Positions 44,167 through 54,197 of a DNA stretch of 64,000 bases are shown in pieces. Numbering within the stretch: the first letter of the stretch is position 1; each line of letters begins with the position of its first letter. Position numbers and translations under genes: made by a program. Below the pieces are notes generated by a model. It was not told the origin of the DNA. It did not search any database and was given only the letters and a program-made list of their open reading frames with translations. Source of the stretch: Eudoraea adriatica DSM 19308 (lineage in GTDB: Bacteria; Bacteroidota; Bacteroidia; Flavobacteriales; Flavobacteriaceae); assembly GCF_000382125.1 (NCBI RefSeq), contig NZ_KB907549.1:398965-462964 (forward strand), given 5' to 3'.

Positions 44167-45783
44167 ATGAATAAATCAATTTTTAAAATAAGTTTAATTG
44201 GACTTTTTTTTGCAGTTTACCAAAATTTCGGTCAGGAAGTCATTACCGGTGAGAATATCGCGGTAACCAATACGGAATCGGGAAAAGTGAGGGGGTATAT
44301 CCATGATGGTACTTTTATCTACAAAGGAATTCCCTATGCCAAAGCGGAACGTTTTATGCCTCCAACAAAAGCTGATTCATGGGAAGGGGTTAGAAGTTCC
44401 ACGATGTATGGACCAGTGGCACCTCTTATTACGCCTACAACAGAGGTTAACGATGAACCGGAATTTGTTTTTGACCACGACTGGGGGTATCCTAATGAAG
44501 ACTGCCTGAGGATTAATATCTGGACACCGGGAATTAACGATGGTAAAAAAAGAGCCGTTCTTTTCTGGATCCACGGTGGTGGCTTCACTTCTGGCTCCAG
44601 CCAGGAATTACCATCTACGGATGGGGAAAACCTAAGCAAAAAAGGGGATGTGGTAGTTGTTTCCATTAACCATCGTCTGAATATTCTGGGCTTTCTGGAT
44701 CTTTCTGCCTATGGAGAGAAATATAAGCACTCTGCCAATAACAGTATTATTGACATGGTAGCGGCCCTTGAGTGGGTACAAACCAATATCCAAAATTTTG
44801 GTGGAGACCCGGATAATGTAACTATTTTTGGTCAGTCCGGTGGAGGCGCCAAAGTAAATACATTGATGGCCATGCCACATGCAAAAGGACTTTTTCACAA
44901 GGCCGTAAATCAAAGCGGGTCTTTCCGGGCTGCCATGTTGGAAAAAAACGAGACACAGGCTATTGCTGCAGAAGTACTTTCCAATCTCGGATTAAAAGAA
45001 AACCAGGTAGACAGCCTTCAGAAAATTCCTTTTGAGTTATTGAGTGCTGCAGGTAGCAAGGCATTAAAGACTGTAGAGGAAAAGATGAAGGCAGAAGGAA
45101 AACCTGTTATGGGTTTTGGCCTCAACTGGGGTCCCAGTCGTGATGGTGAAGACTTACCCTACCAACTTTTTTCTGAAGAAGCTTTTATGCTTTCCAAAGA
45201 CATTCCCTTACTATTAGGTACTACAAAAAATGAATTTGCACCTTTTGCAAATATGCGGTTTGTCAAAGCCTCCGAACAGCAAATAATGGAGCATATTAAA
45301 ACACAGTATAAAGATAAGGCGGATGCATATATCCGGGCTGTTAAAAAAGCTTATCCAAACGACAATGACCCAAAAGACCTTCTGGATGTGGATACCATGT
45401 TCCGACCCGGGGCAGTAGTTCAGGCAAACGCAAAATCGAAGATTCCGGATGGCGCACCGGTGTATATGTACCTTTTTACCTGGCAGTCACCGGTTTGGGA
45501 TGGTAAATACAAATCGCTGCACTGTATGGAATTACCCTTCGTTTTTGACAATATAAAACGGGGTAAAAATATGACCGGCGGCGGAGCGGCAGCACAGACA
45601 TTAGCGGATAAAGTAAGCAGCGCATGGATCAATTTTGCCAAAAATGGAGATCCCAACCATTCCGGATTACCAACATGGCCTGCCTACAACGACACAAATA
45701 CAGCTACCATGCATTTAGATAATACTTGCGAGGTAAAACCTCAGTTAGATAAAGAATTGTTTGAGCTGGTAGGTAATAATTAA
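44167..45783 (+). CDS. Type-B carboxylesterase, exported
   Basis: 538 residues with a signal peptide (to about residue 22). Landmarks: YKGIPYAKAERFMPP, NEDCLRINIWTPG, oxyanion FWIHGGGFTSG, nucleophile Ser in IFGQSGGGAKVN, and the His region SLHCMELPFVFDN. It is a paralogue of the esterase at 39343 but more diverged than a recent duplicate. It lies in the sugar-catabolic run, 22 nt before GH3, so it probably deacylates decorated oligosaccharides. Confidence 0.87.
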   Translation: MNKSIFKISLIGLFFAVYQNFGQEVITGENIAVTNTESGKVRGYIHDGTFIYKGIPYAKAERFMPPTKADSWEGVRSSTMYGPVAPLITPTTEVNDEPEFVFDHDWGYPNEDCLRINIWTPGINDGKKRAVLFWIHGGGFTSGSSQELPSTDGENLSKKGDVVVVSINHRLNILGFLDLSAYGEKYKHSANNSIIDMVAALEWVQTNIQNFGGDPDNVTIFGQSGGGAKVNTLMAMPHAKGLFHKAVNQSGSFRAAMLEKNETQAIAAEVLSNLGLKENQVDSLQKIPFELLSAAGSKALKTVEEKMKAEGKPVMGFGLNWGPSRDGEDLPYQLFSEEAFMLSKDIPLLLGTTKNEFAPFANMRFVKASEQQIMEHIKTQYKDKADAYIRAVKKAYPNDNDPKDLLDVDTMFRPGAVVQANAKSKIPDGAPVYMYLFTWQSPVWDGKYKSLHCMELPFVFDNIKRGKNMTGGGAAAQTLADKVSSAWINFAKNGDPNHSGLPTWPAYNDTNTATMHLDNTCEVKPQLDKELFELVGNN

Positions 45784-45805
45784 AAAATATAATTAAAACA
45801 AAAAG

Positions 45806-48118
45806 ATGAAATTACAAAACAAAACACTGATTGCATTTTGTTATGCCGCTTTTATGCTATCTATGGCTTGCAGCCCAAAGTTTACAGAGGAAGACAAAGG
45901 CGATTTTACGCTCGTAAAAAATGAAGGAGGAAAAATACTTGGGTACAACCCCGATTCGGGGGTGAAACTTTTACAGGTTGATCGCCATGCATTTAAGGAT
46001 CTTAACAAAGACGGAAAACTGGATATTTATGAAGATTGGCGTCTCCCGGCCAGTGAACGGGCAAAGGACCTTGCTGGGAAAATGTCTTTGGAACAAATTG
46101 CAGGATTGATGCTCTATAGCGGGCATCAATCTATTCCGGCAGGTGGAAACAGGTTTTTTGGCCCTGCTACTTATGGTGGGAAGCCTTATGACGAAAGTGG
46201 TGCAGCTCCCAGTGACCTCTCGGATGCACAGCTAAAATTTTTGGAGGAAGACAATCTGAGGCATGTACTTATCACCAGTGTAAAATCTCCTGCCATAGCC
46301 GCCAAATGGAATAACAATGCGCAGGCCATGGTAGAGAAAATTGGATTGGGAATCCCAATCAATACAAGTTCAGACCCCCGGCATGGCAGCGATTCCTATG
46401 CAGAATTCAACGCAGGTGCCGGCGGCGATATATCCATGTGGCCCGGGACCCTGGGAATTGCAGCTTCTTTTGATCCACAACTAATGTTTCAATTTGGTGA
46501 AATTGGATCAAAAGAATACAGGGCCCTTGGTATTGCAACCTCACTGTCACCGCAGATAGATTTAGGAACAGAACCGCGATGGAGCAGATTTGATGGCACC
46601 ATGGGGGAAGACCCGGATTTGGCAACTGATATGGCCAGAGCCTACGTAGATGGTTTCCAGTCATCAGACAATGGCGCAGGCTGGGGATATCAAAGCGTAA
46701 ATGCCATGGTAAAGCACTGGCCGGGCGGAGGTCCTGAAGAAGGAGGACGGGATGGTCATTTTGGCTATGGTGCGTACGCCGTGTACCCGGGCAAAAACCT
46801 GAAAGACCATTTACAACCATTTACCGAAGGTGCCTTTAAATTAGAAGGACCAACTAAAATGGCTTCAGCTGTTATGCCCTATTATACTATCTCTGATGGA
46901 CAGGACATTAAGAATGGTGATAAAGTAGGTAATGGTTTTAACAAGTACCTTATTACAGATCTATTAAGAGGCGAATATGGTTTTGACGGTGTTGTTTGTA
47001 CAGACTGGGGGATTACCCGCGATGTAAGCGCTGTAGATTTATTTGAAGGTAAAAGCTGGGGTGTTGAGAACATGACCGTTGCAGAACGCCATTATAAGGT
47101 AATTGAAGCTGGCTTGGACCAATTTGGTGGGAACAACGATATGGGCCCCATTTTAGAAGCTTATAAAATAGGCGTCGCGGAACATGGTGAAGACTATATG
47201 AGAAAACGATTTGAGGTCTCCGCCGTACGATTACTGATGAATATTTTCAGGGTAGGACTTTTTGAAAATCCGTATCTGGATATCCAAGAAACTGAAAATA
47301 TTGTTGGGAACCCGGAATTTATGAAGGCCGGGTTTGATGCGCAATTACGTTCAATTGTTATGCTTAAAAACGATCAAAATACGCTGCCGCTGAAAGTGAA
47401 ACAAAAAGTTTATGTTCCGCAAAGGTATATAGCCGCCAGCAGGAACTGGTTTGGCAGGGAGACTCCTGAGAAAACAGAACATCCTTTTAATATGGAAGTC
47501 GTTAAAAAGTATTTTGAAGTGGTTGAAAATCCGGAAGAGGCAGATTTCGCCCTGGTAGGGATTACAAGTCCCAATGGTGGTGTAGGTTATAATAGGGAAG
47601 ATTTGGCAAAGGGAGGTAACGGATATGTGCCTATTAGCCTGCAATATGGACCTTATACTGCCAACGATGCCCGGGAAACCAGTTTGGCTGGTGGAAGCCC
47701 CCTTGAAGATTTTACAAACCGTTCTTACAAAGGAAAATCCATAACCGCTTACAATACCACGGACATGAAAATGGTAAACGAAACCAGGTCAAAAATTGGA
47801 GACAAACCTCTTATTTTGGTAGTCAAGGTAGCCAAACCTATGGTATTTTCTGAAATTGAAAAGAGCGCTTCCTCTATTCTAATACACATGGGCGTGCAAG
47901 ATCAGGCTTTGATGGAATTAATTACCGGTGAAGCTGAGCCCTCCGCGCTATTACCTTTTCAAATGCCAGCGGATATGAAAACCGTTGAAGAACAGTTTGA
48001 AGATGTACCAAGAGATATGACGCCGTATGAAGATGCTAATGGTAATGCATATGACTTTGCGTTTGGAATGAACTGGAAAGGGGTAATTTCTGATGACCGT
48101 GTGAAAAAGTATAAATAA
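45806..48118 (+). CDS. Glycoside hydrolase family 3 lipoprotein (beta-glucosidase/xylosidase type)
   Basis: 770 residues; lipobox LSMAC with Cys 22. The GH3 TIM barrel shows SDPRHGS, LSPQIDLGTEPRW, MVKHWPGGGPEEGGRDGHF, and the nucleophile Asp 400 in FDGVVCTDWG. The second alpha/beta-sandwich domain (about 500-690) has SIVMLKNDQNTLPL, then the C-terminus ends near YDFAFGMNW. No fibronectin-like tail is evident. It is probably an outer-membrane-anchored exo-beta-glycosidase. Last enzyme of the isomerase-oxidase-esterase-GH3 run. Confidence 0.9.
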   Translation: MKLQNKTLIAFCYAAFMLSMACSPKFTEEDKGDFTLVKNEGGKILGYNPDSGVKLLQVDRHAFKDLNKDGKLDIYEDWRLPASERAKDLAGKMSLEQIAGLMLYSGHQSIPAGGNRFFGPATYGGKPYDESGAAPSDLSDAQLKFLEEDNLRHVLITSVKSPAIAAKWNNNAQAMVEKIGLGIPINTSSDPRHGSDSYAEFNAGAGGDISMWPGTLGIAASFDPQLMFQFGEIGSKEYRALGIATSLSPQIDLGTEPRWSRFDGTMGEDPDLATDMARAYVDGFQSSDNGAGWGYQSVNAMVKHWPGGGPEEGGRDGHFGYGAYAVYPGKNLKDHLQPFTEGAFKLEGPTKMASAVMPYYTISDGQDIKNGDKVGNGFNKYLITDLLRGEYGFDGVVCTDWGITRDVSAVDLFEGKSWGVENMTVAERHYKVIEAGLDQFGGNNDMGPILEAYKIGVAEHGEDYMRKRFEVSAVRLLMNIFRVGLFENPYLDIQETENIVGNPEFMKAGFDAQLRSIVMLKNDQNTLPLKVKQKVYVPQRYIAASRNWFGRETPEKTEHPFNMEVVKKYFEVVENPEEADFALVGITSPNGGVGYNREDLAKGGNGYVPISLQYGPYTANDARETSLAGGSPLEDFTNRSYKGKSITAYNTTDMKMVNETRSKIGDKPLILVVKVAKPMVFSEIEKSASSILIHMGVQDQALMELITGEAEPSALLPFQMPADMKTVEEQFEDVPRDMTPYEDANGNAYDFAFGMNWKGVISDDRVKKYK

Positions 48119-48178
48119 TCACTTTTTAATTCAATCTTTGCAATGAATAAAATTCTAAACCATTTTAATATATAGATC

Positions 48179-48676
48179 ATGTTGAAAAAAATCTTAACCG
48201 GACTGTTAGTTATCCTGATCATCATACAGTTTATACGTCCCGATAAAAACGAATCGAATGACCTAACCTATGACATTTCCACCAAATATGAGGTTCCGGA
48301 TGATGTTAGTCACCTGTTACAGGTTTCCTGCAATGACTGCCACTCCAATAAAACGGAGTATCCGTGGTATGCAAACATACAACCTGTTGCCTGGTGGCTT
48401 AATGATCATGTAGTAGATGGTAAAAGACATTTAAATTTTTCAACTTTTACAAAAATGCCGATAGCCATTCAGAATCATAAATTGGAAGAAACCATTGAAA
48501 TGGTTGAAGAGAAAGAAATGCCTCTGGCATCTTATACCAACTTCGGCTTACATAAAGAGGCTAATCTTTCAGAGGAACAAAGGCAAAAGATTATAGTCTG
48601 GGCAAAAAACCAAATGACTTATCTAAAAGAAACCTACCCGGCAGATAGTCTTGTAATGCCCAAAAGACGACAATAA
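48179..48676 (+). CDS. Haem-binding-domain (cytochrome c-like) protein
   Basis: 165 residues with an N-terminal hydrophobic anchor (ILTGLLVILIIIQFI) and a single CxxCH haem motif (SCNDCHSNKTEYPWY) at about residues 57-61. The conserved YPWYANIQPVAWWLNDHV and a C-terminal WAKNQM mark the Bacteroidota haem-binding domain. It is probably a periplasmic electron carrier. It follows GH3 by 60 nt; it might accept electrons linked to the oxidase, but that is only a guess. Confidence 0.83.
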   Translation: MLKKILTGLLVILIIIQFIRPDKNESNDLTYDISTKYEVPDDVSHLLQVSCNDCHSNKTEYPWYANIQPVAWWLNDHVVDGKRHLNFSTFTKMPIAIQNHKLEETIEMVEEKEMPLASYTNFGLHKEANLSEEQRQKIIVWAKNQMTYLKETYPADSLVMPKRRQ

Positions 48677-48734
48677 ATTGTAATACGGGATAAGCCAAAG
48701 GATAAATTTGCGTGTAAGATATAATTAAAAGTCA

Positions 48735-50243
48735 TTAGTTGGTATTGGTCACAAAAGCAATTTTTGTGCTGTCCGGGGACCAGCTGGGGACATTTATGGA
48801 GCCTTGCCCTCCGTATATATAGGCTATCACTTTTGGCTTACCTCCTTCGTAAGGCATAATACGCAACAAACAATGTTTGTAAAAAGGATGGTCTGAAGGG
48901 TCTATGTCTTTGGGGAAAGATATAAATGCAATCCACTTTTTATCCGGACTTATATGAGGAAACCAGTCATTATACTCATCAAAAGTCAACTGAGTCTTAT
49001 CTTCGCCATTGGCTTTCATCCTCCAAAGCTTCATCTTTCCCGTGCGGGTAGAATTAAAAAATATGTATTCACCATCCGGGCTATACTCCGGGCCATCATC
49101 CAAAGTATTTTTATTTGTGAGTTGTTGCTCCTTCCCCGAATCCAAATCAATGGTATAAATATCATAAGCGTTGTTACGATTTCCTGTAAACACCATTTTC
49201 TTGTTATCTGGCGACCAGCCATGTAAATACGATGCCCCTACCCCGGGTTTAGTAACCATTGTGGGAAGCGAATCTCCCTGAGCAGGCATATAATACAAAG
49301 CTGAAGTTCCACCGTCATCCTGGTTGTGATTACTTATTCCCAATAGCGTACCATCAAAGGTGAGCACATGATCATTATTGTTATTTACTGCAAAACCTGT
49401 ATTCAGGGGAGAAATGAAATTGGTTGATAACTCATAGTTATACAAATGCCCTTTGGAATTGTAAATTAATCGCTTACCATCTGGGGTCCAGTTTGGCGCT
49501 TGAATAGAGTGTGCAGATTTGTATATAATTTCGCGATTACCACTTCCTATATCCAAAATCTCCAGATTGCTGGCAAGATAGTCGCGATACGGCGTATAAT
49601 TTGGATCAACAGGTCTTATGATCCTTACGTTTCTAAATTCGGCAGATTCCAATACATCCGGATTATGAGAGCAAACATATAATCCTATATAGACAGAATT
49701 GTCCAATTCCAGTTTGGGCAATTCCACTATTGTAAACTCTTCCCCGAATTTGGCGGTAGACATAATAAATTTATTGCCGCTTCTTTCTAATTGTATAACA
49801 TCCGGATAAGTATCCCCGGAAATCACTTCGTCGGTATCCCCGCCTGTTTCTTTGCGATATTGCAATGTTGTTAGGCCATCGCCATGAGTAGAGGCATTTA
49901 CGTGCTGTGAATTTGTATCCAAACTGTTTTTTACGATCCATCCGGCCTTCCTGTGCGGATCAACACCTTCACCAATAAATCTTACCTCTGCCCTCAGGAT
50001 AAAGTCGCCCTGTATTGTTGTCCATAAATATTGAAAATCATCCTTGCCAAACCACATATTGGTCCCTGAACCAGAAATTTTGTAGGTTTGATTTTCTTCG
50101 GAATACTCTGAAAACCCCTGCAACCTGCATTCACCTATATCCCCATTTCTATCAAAAATTCCAATCTGGTTTTGGGCATTAGTGCTATTGATCGCAACGA
50201 TTAGGCAGCTTAGAAGTATGTAATATAACTTTGAGGTTTTCAT
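48735..50243 (-). CDS. Exported TolB-like PD40 propeller protein with LamG-like front domain
   Basis: 502 residues with a signal peptide (to about 23). A beta-sandwich region (about 28-205: FGKDDFQYLWTTIQGDFILRAEV, EFRNVRI) resembles DUF1349/concanavalin-like domains. A six-bladed TolB/PD40 propeller follows, with repeats such as PNWTPDGKRLIYNS, HGWSPDNKKMVFTG, PEYSPDGEYIFFNS and PSWSPDSTKIAFVT. Similar proteins occur beside glycan-degrading genes and may bind oligosaccharides; catalytic activity is not evident. Confidence 0.75.
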   Translation of the reverse strand: MKTSKLYYILLSCLIVAINSTNAQNQIGIFDRNGDIGECRLQGFSEYSEENQTYKISGSGTNMWFGKDDFQYLWTTIQGDFILRAEVRFIGEGVDPHRKAGWIVKNSLDTNSQHVNASTHGDGLTTLQYRKETGGDTDEVISGDTYPDVIQLERSGNKFIMSTAKFGEEFTIVELPKLELDNSVYIGLYVCSHNPDVLESAEFRNVRIIRPVDPNYTPYRDYLASNLEILDIGSGNREIIYKSAHSIQAPNWTPDGKRLIYNSKGHLYNYELSTNFISPLNTGFAVNNNNDHVLTFDGTLLGISNHNQDDGGTSALYYMPAQGDSLPTMVTKPGVGASYLHGWSPDNKKMVFTGNRNNAYDIYTIDLDSGKEQQLTNKNTLDDGPEYSPDGEYIFFNSTRTGKMKLWRMKANGEDKTQLTFDEYNDWFPHISPDKKWIAFISFPKDIDPSDHPFYKHCLLRIMPYEGGKPKVIAYIYGGQGSINVPSWSPDSTKIAFVTNTN

Positions 50244-50360
50244 TGGATTAGGTTTTTATATTTTGAAGACATGTTGCCCCTGGTTCCTTAAGTTTTGTAT
50301 GAATTCCTGATTTGCGTTATTAATATTAATCAGCAAAATACCAGGTGATATTCCCTATAC

Positions 50361-51470
50361 TCATTCCACCATGGCGTCTATTGTCTTAATGGTTCCGTCG
50401 CTATTGTATTGCAATTCTGTAACTTTAACACTTCTCAGATGCGTTTTTCCGCCTGAAAGGGAGCTGTCATGATAAAACAACCACCATTTGCCGTTGTATT
50501 CCACTATGGAATGATGGTTGGTCCAGCCTAAAACCGGTTTTAAGATAACCCCCTGATAAATAAAAGGACCGTAAGGATTGTCTCCGATGCCATAAGCAAT
50601 ATTATGTGTATCACCCGTTGAATAGGATAAATAATACTTTCCATTATACATATGTACCCATGCAGCTTCAAAGAATCGCCGGTCATTATCACCTGTAAGT
50701 AAGGGATTGCCCTCCCTGTCAAGTATAGCAACATCTCTCGGGGTTTCCGCAAATTGAAGCATATCTTCACTCAATTTTGCAATTTTAGGTTTTAATGCAG
50801 GTTCGTCATCAGCGGGGTAAACATCTTCACCATTGTAGTTTCCCCCAATCCAACGTTGCAACTGACCGCCCCAAATACCTCCAAAATACATATAATAACT
50901 ACCATCAGTATCCTCAAAAACAGCCGGATCTATGCTAAAACTCCCTTCTATAGGTTGTTCTTCCGCCCTAAATGGCCCGAAAGGGTTTTTACTCGTGGCT
51001 ACACCTATCCTAAAGATATCCGATTTATCCTTTGCCGGAAAATAGAAATAATATGTTCCGTTTTTTTTAGCCGCATCAGGTGCCCACATCTGTCTTCCTG
51101 CCCAAGCCACATTATCTATGTGCAAGGCAATACCATAATCTGTTACTTCACCTCCTATACTATCCAATGAAAAAACGTGGTAATCCTTCATGTCAAAATG
51201 ACTGCCTAAATCATCTTGTGGAACCCCGGATTCAAAATCGTGGGAAGGGTAGATATACAATTTTCCATCAAATACGTGTGCAGATGGATCGGCCGTAAAC
51301 ATATCTGAAATTAGCGGCGATGCGCTGGCTCCGCTAATTGATACCGCATCTTCCGAAAGGTCATTAACAGGAGGATCGGGTATTTTTTGTACCGTTTTGT
51401 TCTTACATCCAAAAAGTAAGGTTGCGACTAACAAATTCACACTTAAGATTCTTAAAACTGAAGTACACAT
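50361..51470 (-). CDS. Glycoside hydrolase family 43 lipoprotein
   Basis: 369 residues; lipobox LLFGC (Cys 22). The five-bladed GH43 propeller shows the catalytic base Asp 61 in TADPSAHVFDGK, the pKa-tuning Asp 181 in SIDPAVFED and the acid Glu 268 in FFEAAWVH. Substrate subtype is probably beta-xylosidase or alpha-arabinofuranosidase. It lies between the PD40 gene and GH67 on the minus strand. Confidence 0.9.
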   Translation of the reverse strand: MCTSVLRILSVNLLVATLLFGCKNKTVQKIPDPPVNDLSEDAVSISGASASPLISDMFTADPSAHVFDGKLYIYPSHDFESGVPQDDLGSHFDMKDYHVFSLDSIGGEVTDYGIALHIDNVAWAGRQMWAPDAAKKNGTYYFYFPAKDKSDIFRIGVATSKNPFGPFRAEEQPIEGSFSIDPAVFEDTDGSYYMYFGGIWGGQLQRWIGGNYNGEDVYPADDEPALKPKIAKLSEDMLQFAETPRDVAILDREGNPLLTGDNDRRFFEAAWVHMYNGKYYLSYSTGDTHNIAYGIGDNPYGPFIYQGVILKPVLGWTNHHSIVEYNGKWWLFYHDSSLSGGKTHLRSVKVTELQYNSDGTIKTIDAMVE

Positions 51471-51598
51471 AAAATGGTTTTGGTTGTAGTGTTTAGTAAT
51501 TTAAAGTCACTAATATTATTCATCAAATTCATGAAGTTCTTTTTTTGAGTACGCCGATGAAAGTTAATTAAAAAAACGCTCATAAATGCCCTGGTAAT

Positions 51599-53770
51599 TT
51601 AATTTCCGGGAGCATAAGGGAATTTCAGGGATTTGTAAAACTCCAGGTTTTCAGAAGGAAGTTCCACACCGGGCGGAATGTCCCTTCCGGAAAAGGTTTG
51701 AAAATAGAGCAGGCAGGCATTCCTCCACCATTTTGCTTCCTTCAGCTGAATCTCCAAAAGCATCCTTACTTCATTGTATTGATCATCAGAGATATACATT
51801 TTTGCTTGCTCCCAGCTACTTATCATTTCTTCGACCTGGTCTACTCCTTCCTGATACTTTAAAGCAATTGCATCCCACAATATCAATCCATCCTTTAGCT
51901 TATAGTCCCATGGTAAATGATGAAACCACAATAGGTATTCCTCCGGACAAGTCTCAGGGGTATTAAATATTTCAGCTATTTCAGGGGCATACTGGGAAGT
52001 AGCGTCACTACCTGCAGGCGTGCGATCAAATCCTATGCCTTCCTTATCGGCTTTATGATAATAGGTGGGGTTCCACTCTGGTCTGCTCAAATTACTCACC
52101 CATGGACCCGGGCCGTAATGATGGCCTGTATCCATTAAATGGTGCAGACCCAATGGCGTCATGTAGTTCACCACTGCTTCCCTGGAAACAGTCATCAAGG
52201 TTTTAACTGGCTCCAGAAATGACGAATCATTGGAGTAGGTTAATCGCAACCACTCTTCTGCTATGGATTCAGAACTTAGGTATGGGTTCCACGCCAGGCG
52301 TCCGTAACCGTACCAGTTACCCTGTGCAAAGGGATGGCCGGTCCAGTTTAAATCGGTTCCGATATTTGCCACTCCGGCCATTCCGGATATTTTGTTATTG
52401 AAAAGAGAGCCATCGACTACTTTGGTAACAGTTGCATTTTTCGCTTTTCTATAGGTCTCGGCGTCCAGCACTTCCTCAAAAAGTTGCGGAAGAAAAACCA
52501 GGTGAGAACTAAAACCAAGATATTCCTGGGTAATCTGAAACTCCATAACCAAAGGTGTATTGGGCATAGCACCAAATATCGGATGAAAAGGTTCCCTTGG
52601 TTGAAAATCAATGGGCCCGTTCTTTACCTGTACCAAGACGTTATCCTGAAATTTACCATCATAGGGTACGAATTCATTATAGGCCTGTTTTGCCCGGTCT
52701 GTTGCATCTTTTTCAGAATAGACAAAAGCCCTCCAAATTACAATTCCATTAAATGGATTTAATGCATCTGCCAGCATATTGGCACCATCTACATGGCTTC
52801 TGCCATAATTCTGCGGACCCGGTTGTCCTTCTGAATTGGCCTTAACCAAAAAGCCTCCAAAGTCAGGGATAAACTTGTAGATTTTTTCCACCCTGTCCTT
52901 CCACCATTTAATTACATCCTTATCCAAAGGGTCTGCGGTATTCAATCCTCCTATTTCCATAGGAGCAGAGAATCTGGCTGTTAAATACACCTTTATACCA
53001 TAGGGCCTAAATACTTTTGCCAAAGCAGCTACTTTTTCAAAATAGGCAGATGTTAGTACCAGGGCATTTGCATTTACATTGGTTAATACCGTGGCGTTGA
53101 TTCCAATTGATGCATTGGCCCGTGCGTAATCCTCATAACGCCGGTCTATATATTCGGGAAGTTTCTGCCAGTTCCAAAGTGAAAATCCTGCATATCCCCG
53201 TTCTACTGTCCGGTCAAGATTATCCCAATGATTCAGCATTCGCAATTTTATTTTTGGTGCGTCTACAATATTAATTCCCTCTAGGGGTTTGTGCATTTTC
53301 ATCAATTGCAACAATTTAAATACTCCGTAAAGTATACCTATGTCTTCGTTGGCAGTGATTAGCAAAATACTCTTGTCCTTAACCGTTACAGATTTAATAA
53401 TAAATCCTTCATTGCCAATCCGTTCAAAATCCGCCTTGAGAGCATTCGTAATATCTTTGCCCAGATTCATTTTTCTAGACACCCACATAGTATTTAATAA
53501 ACTAAGTGAATCGTGCATATTTGGTTGCTGTCCCAATAATCCTTCAACAGCTCGTAAAAGTTCTTTTTGCGCTGTTTCCAAAACGGCACCCCGGTTATTA
53601 AAAAATATGGATTTAGTGTATTTTTTGTATTCTGAAAGTACTACAGGATCTTCTATTTTTGGGTATCCCAGCCATAAATCGTATCCCCCAAATGATTGTG
53701 CACTGGAATTTAAGATAATAAGGAATATAAATGTAAAGAACAGTTTAGCCTTCGCTGCGGAGATATTCAT
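51599..53770 (-). CDS. Alpha-glucuronidase, GH67
   Basis: 723 residues with a signal peptide (to about 25). Removes (4-O-methyl)glucuronic acid from the non-reducing end of xylo-oligosaccharides. GH67 landmarks are the N-terminal GYDLWLGYPKIED, the RMLNHWDNLDRTVERGYAG segment, acid Glu 314 in ANSEGQPGP, and the base pair Asp 388 (KNGPIDFQ) and Glu 416 (QITQEYLG). The GH67 C-terminal helical domain (about 540-723) is complete. Its ATG directly follows the stop of the 96-residue gene (TAAATG), so both may be on one transcript. Confidence 0.93.
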   Translation of the reverse strand: MNISAAKAKLFFTFIFLIILNSSAQSFGGYDLWLGYPKIEDPVVLSEYKKYTKSIFFNNRGAVLETAQKELLRAVEGLLGQQPNMHDSLSLLNTMWVSRKMNLGKDITNALKADFERIGNEGFIIKSVTVKDKSILLITANEDIGILYGVFKLLQLMKMHKPLEGINIVDAPKIKLRMLNHWDNLDRTVERGYAGFSLWNWQKLPEYIDRRYEDYARANASIGINATVLTNVNANALVLTSAYFEKVAALAKVFRPYGIKVYLTARFSAPMEIGGLNTADPLDKDVIKWWKDRVEKIYKFIPDFGGFLVKANSEGQPGPQNYGRSHVDGANMLADALNPFNGIVIWRAFVYSEKDATDRAKQAYNEFVPYDGKFQDNVLVQVKNGPIDFQPREPFHPIFGAMPNTPLVMEFQITQEYLGFSSHLVFLPQLFEEVLDAETYRKAKNATVTKVVDGSLFNNKISGMAGVANIGTDLNWTGHPFAQGNWYGYGRLAWNPYLSSESIAEEWLRLTYSNDSSFLEPVKTLMTVSREAVVNYMTPLGLHHLMDTGHHYGPGPWVSNLSRPEWNPTYYHKADKEGIGFDRTPAGSDATSQYAPEIAEIFNTPETCPEEYLLWFHHLPWDYKLKDGLILWDAIALKYQEGVDQVEEMISSWEQAKMYISDDQYNEVRMLLEIQLKEAKWWRNACLLYFQTFSGRDIPPGVELPSENLEFYKSLKFPYAPGN

Positions 53771-54061
53771 TTATTCTTCGTCATCATTTATTTCATCTAT
53801 CTGCAACTCATTCTCGACATCCTCATTTATTATTTCATCTTCTTCCGGATCATGATCTTCCATGGCTGCTACGAGCCGTTTGCTGACTTTAACTAAATAG
53901 ACCGTATTATCCGTCCTGACTTCTACACATTCTACTATTTCATTCAGTGAATTTTTAAAAGTGATAATGTGGTCATCATCATATCCATCCGGGTACCTGG
54001 TTACGAGGAGATCCAGAATATCCTTGTTCAATTTTTTGAAATCTACGATTACACGTCGCAT
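53771..54061 (-). CDS. Small acidic conserved protein of unknown function
   Basis: 96 residues. A basic N-terminal half (MRRVIVDFKKLNKDILDLLV) leads into an acidic tail (DHDPEEDEIINEDVENE) with almost no hydrophobic residues. There is no signal peptide, so it is cytoplasmic. It is directly adjacent to GH67 and may be co-transcribed with it, though the functions do not obviously connect. I do not recognise the family with confidence. Confidence 0.6.
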   Translation of the reverse strand: MRRVIVDFKKLNKDILDLLVTRYPDGYDDDHIITFKNSLNEIVECVEVRTDNTVYLVKVSKRLVAAMEDHDPEEDEIINEDVENELQIDEINDDEE

Positions 54062-54197
54062 GATGAGGGTTTCTTTTGACGTTTAAATTACAAATTAAAT
54101 TGATACGCTAAACGTAAAATCTCAGGTACAGCCAATAAGGGTTACCGATAATAAATTTCAGGAAGTTGACCAATCTCAATTAATAGGATTGGGCAAA

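Noticed and set aside
54062-54197. Fnr-type palindrome upstream of the small acidic gene and GH67
   Set aside because: Read base by base; no ATGAT-N4-ATCAK or near match is present, so these genes are left out of the proposed regulon.
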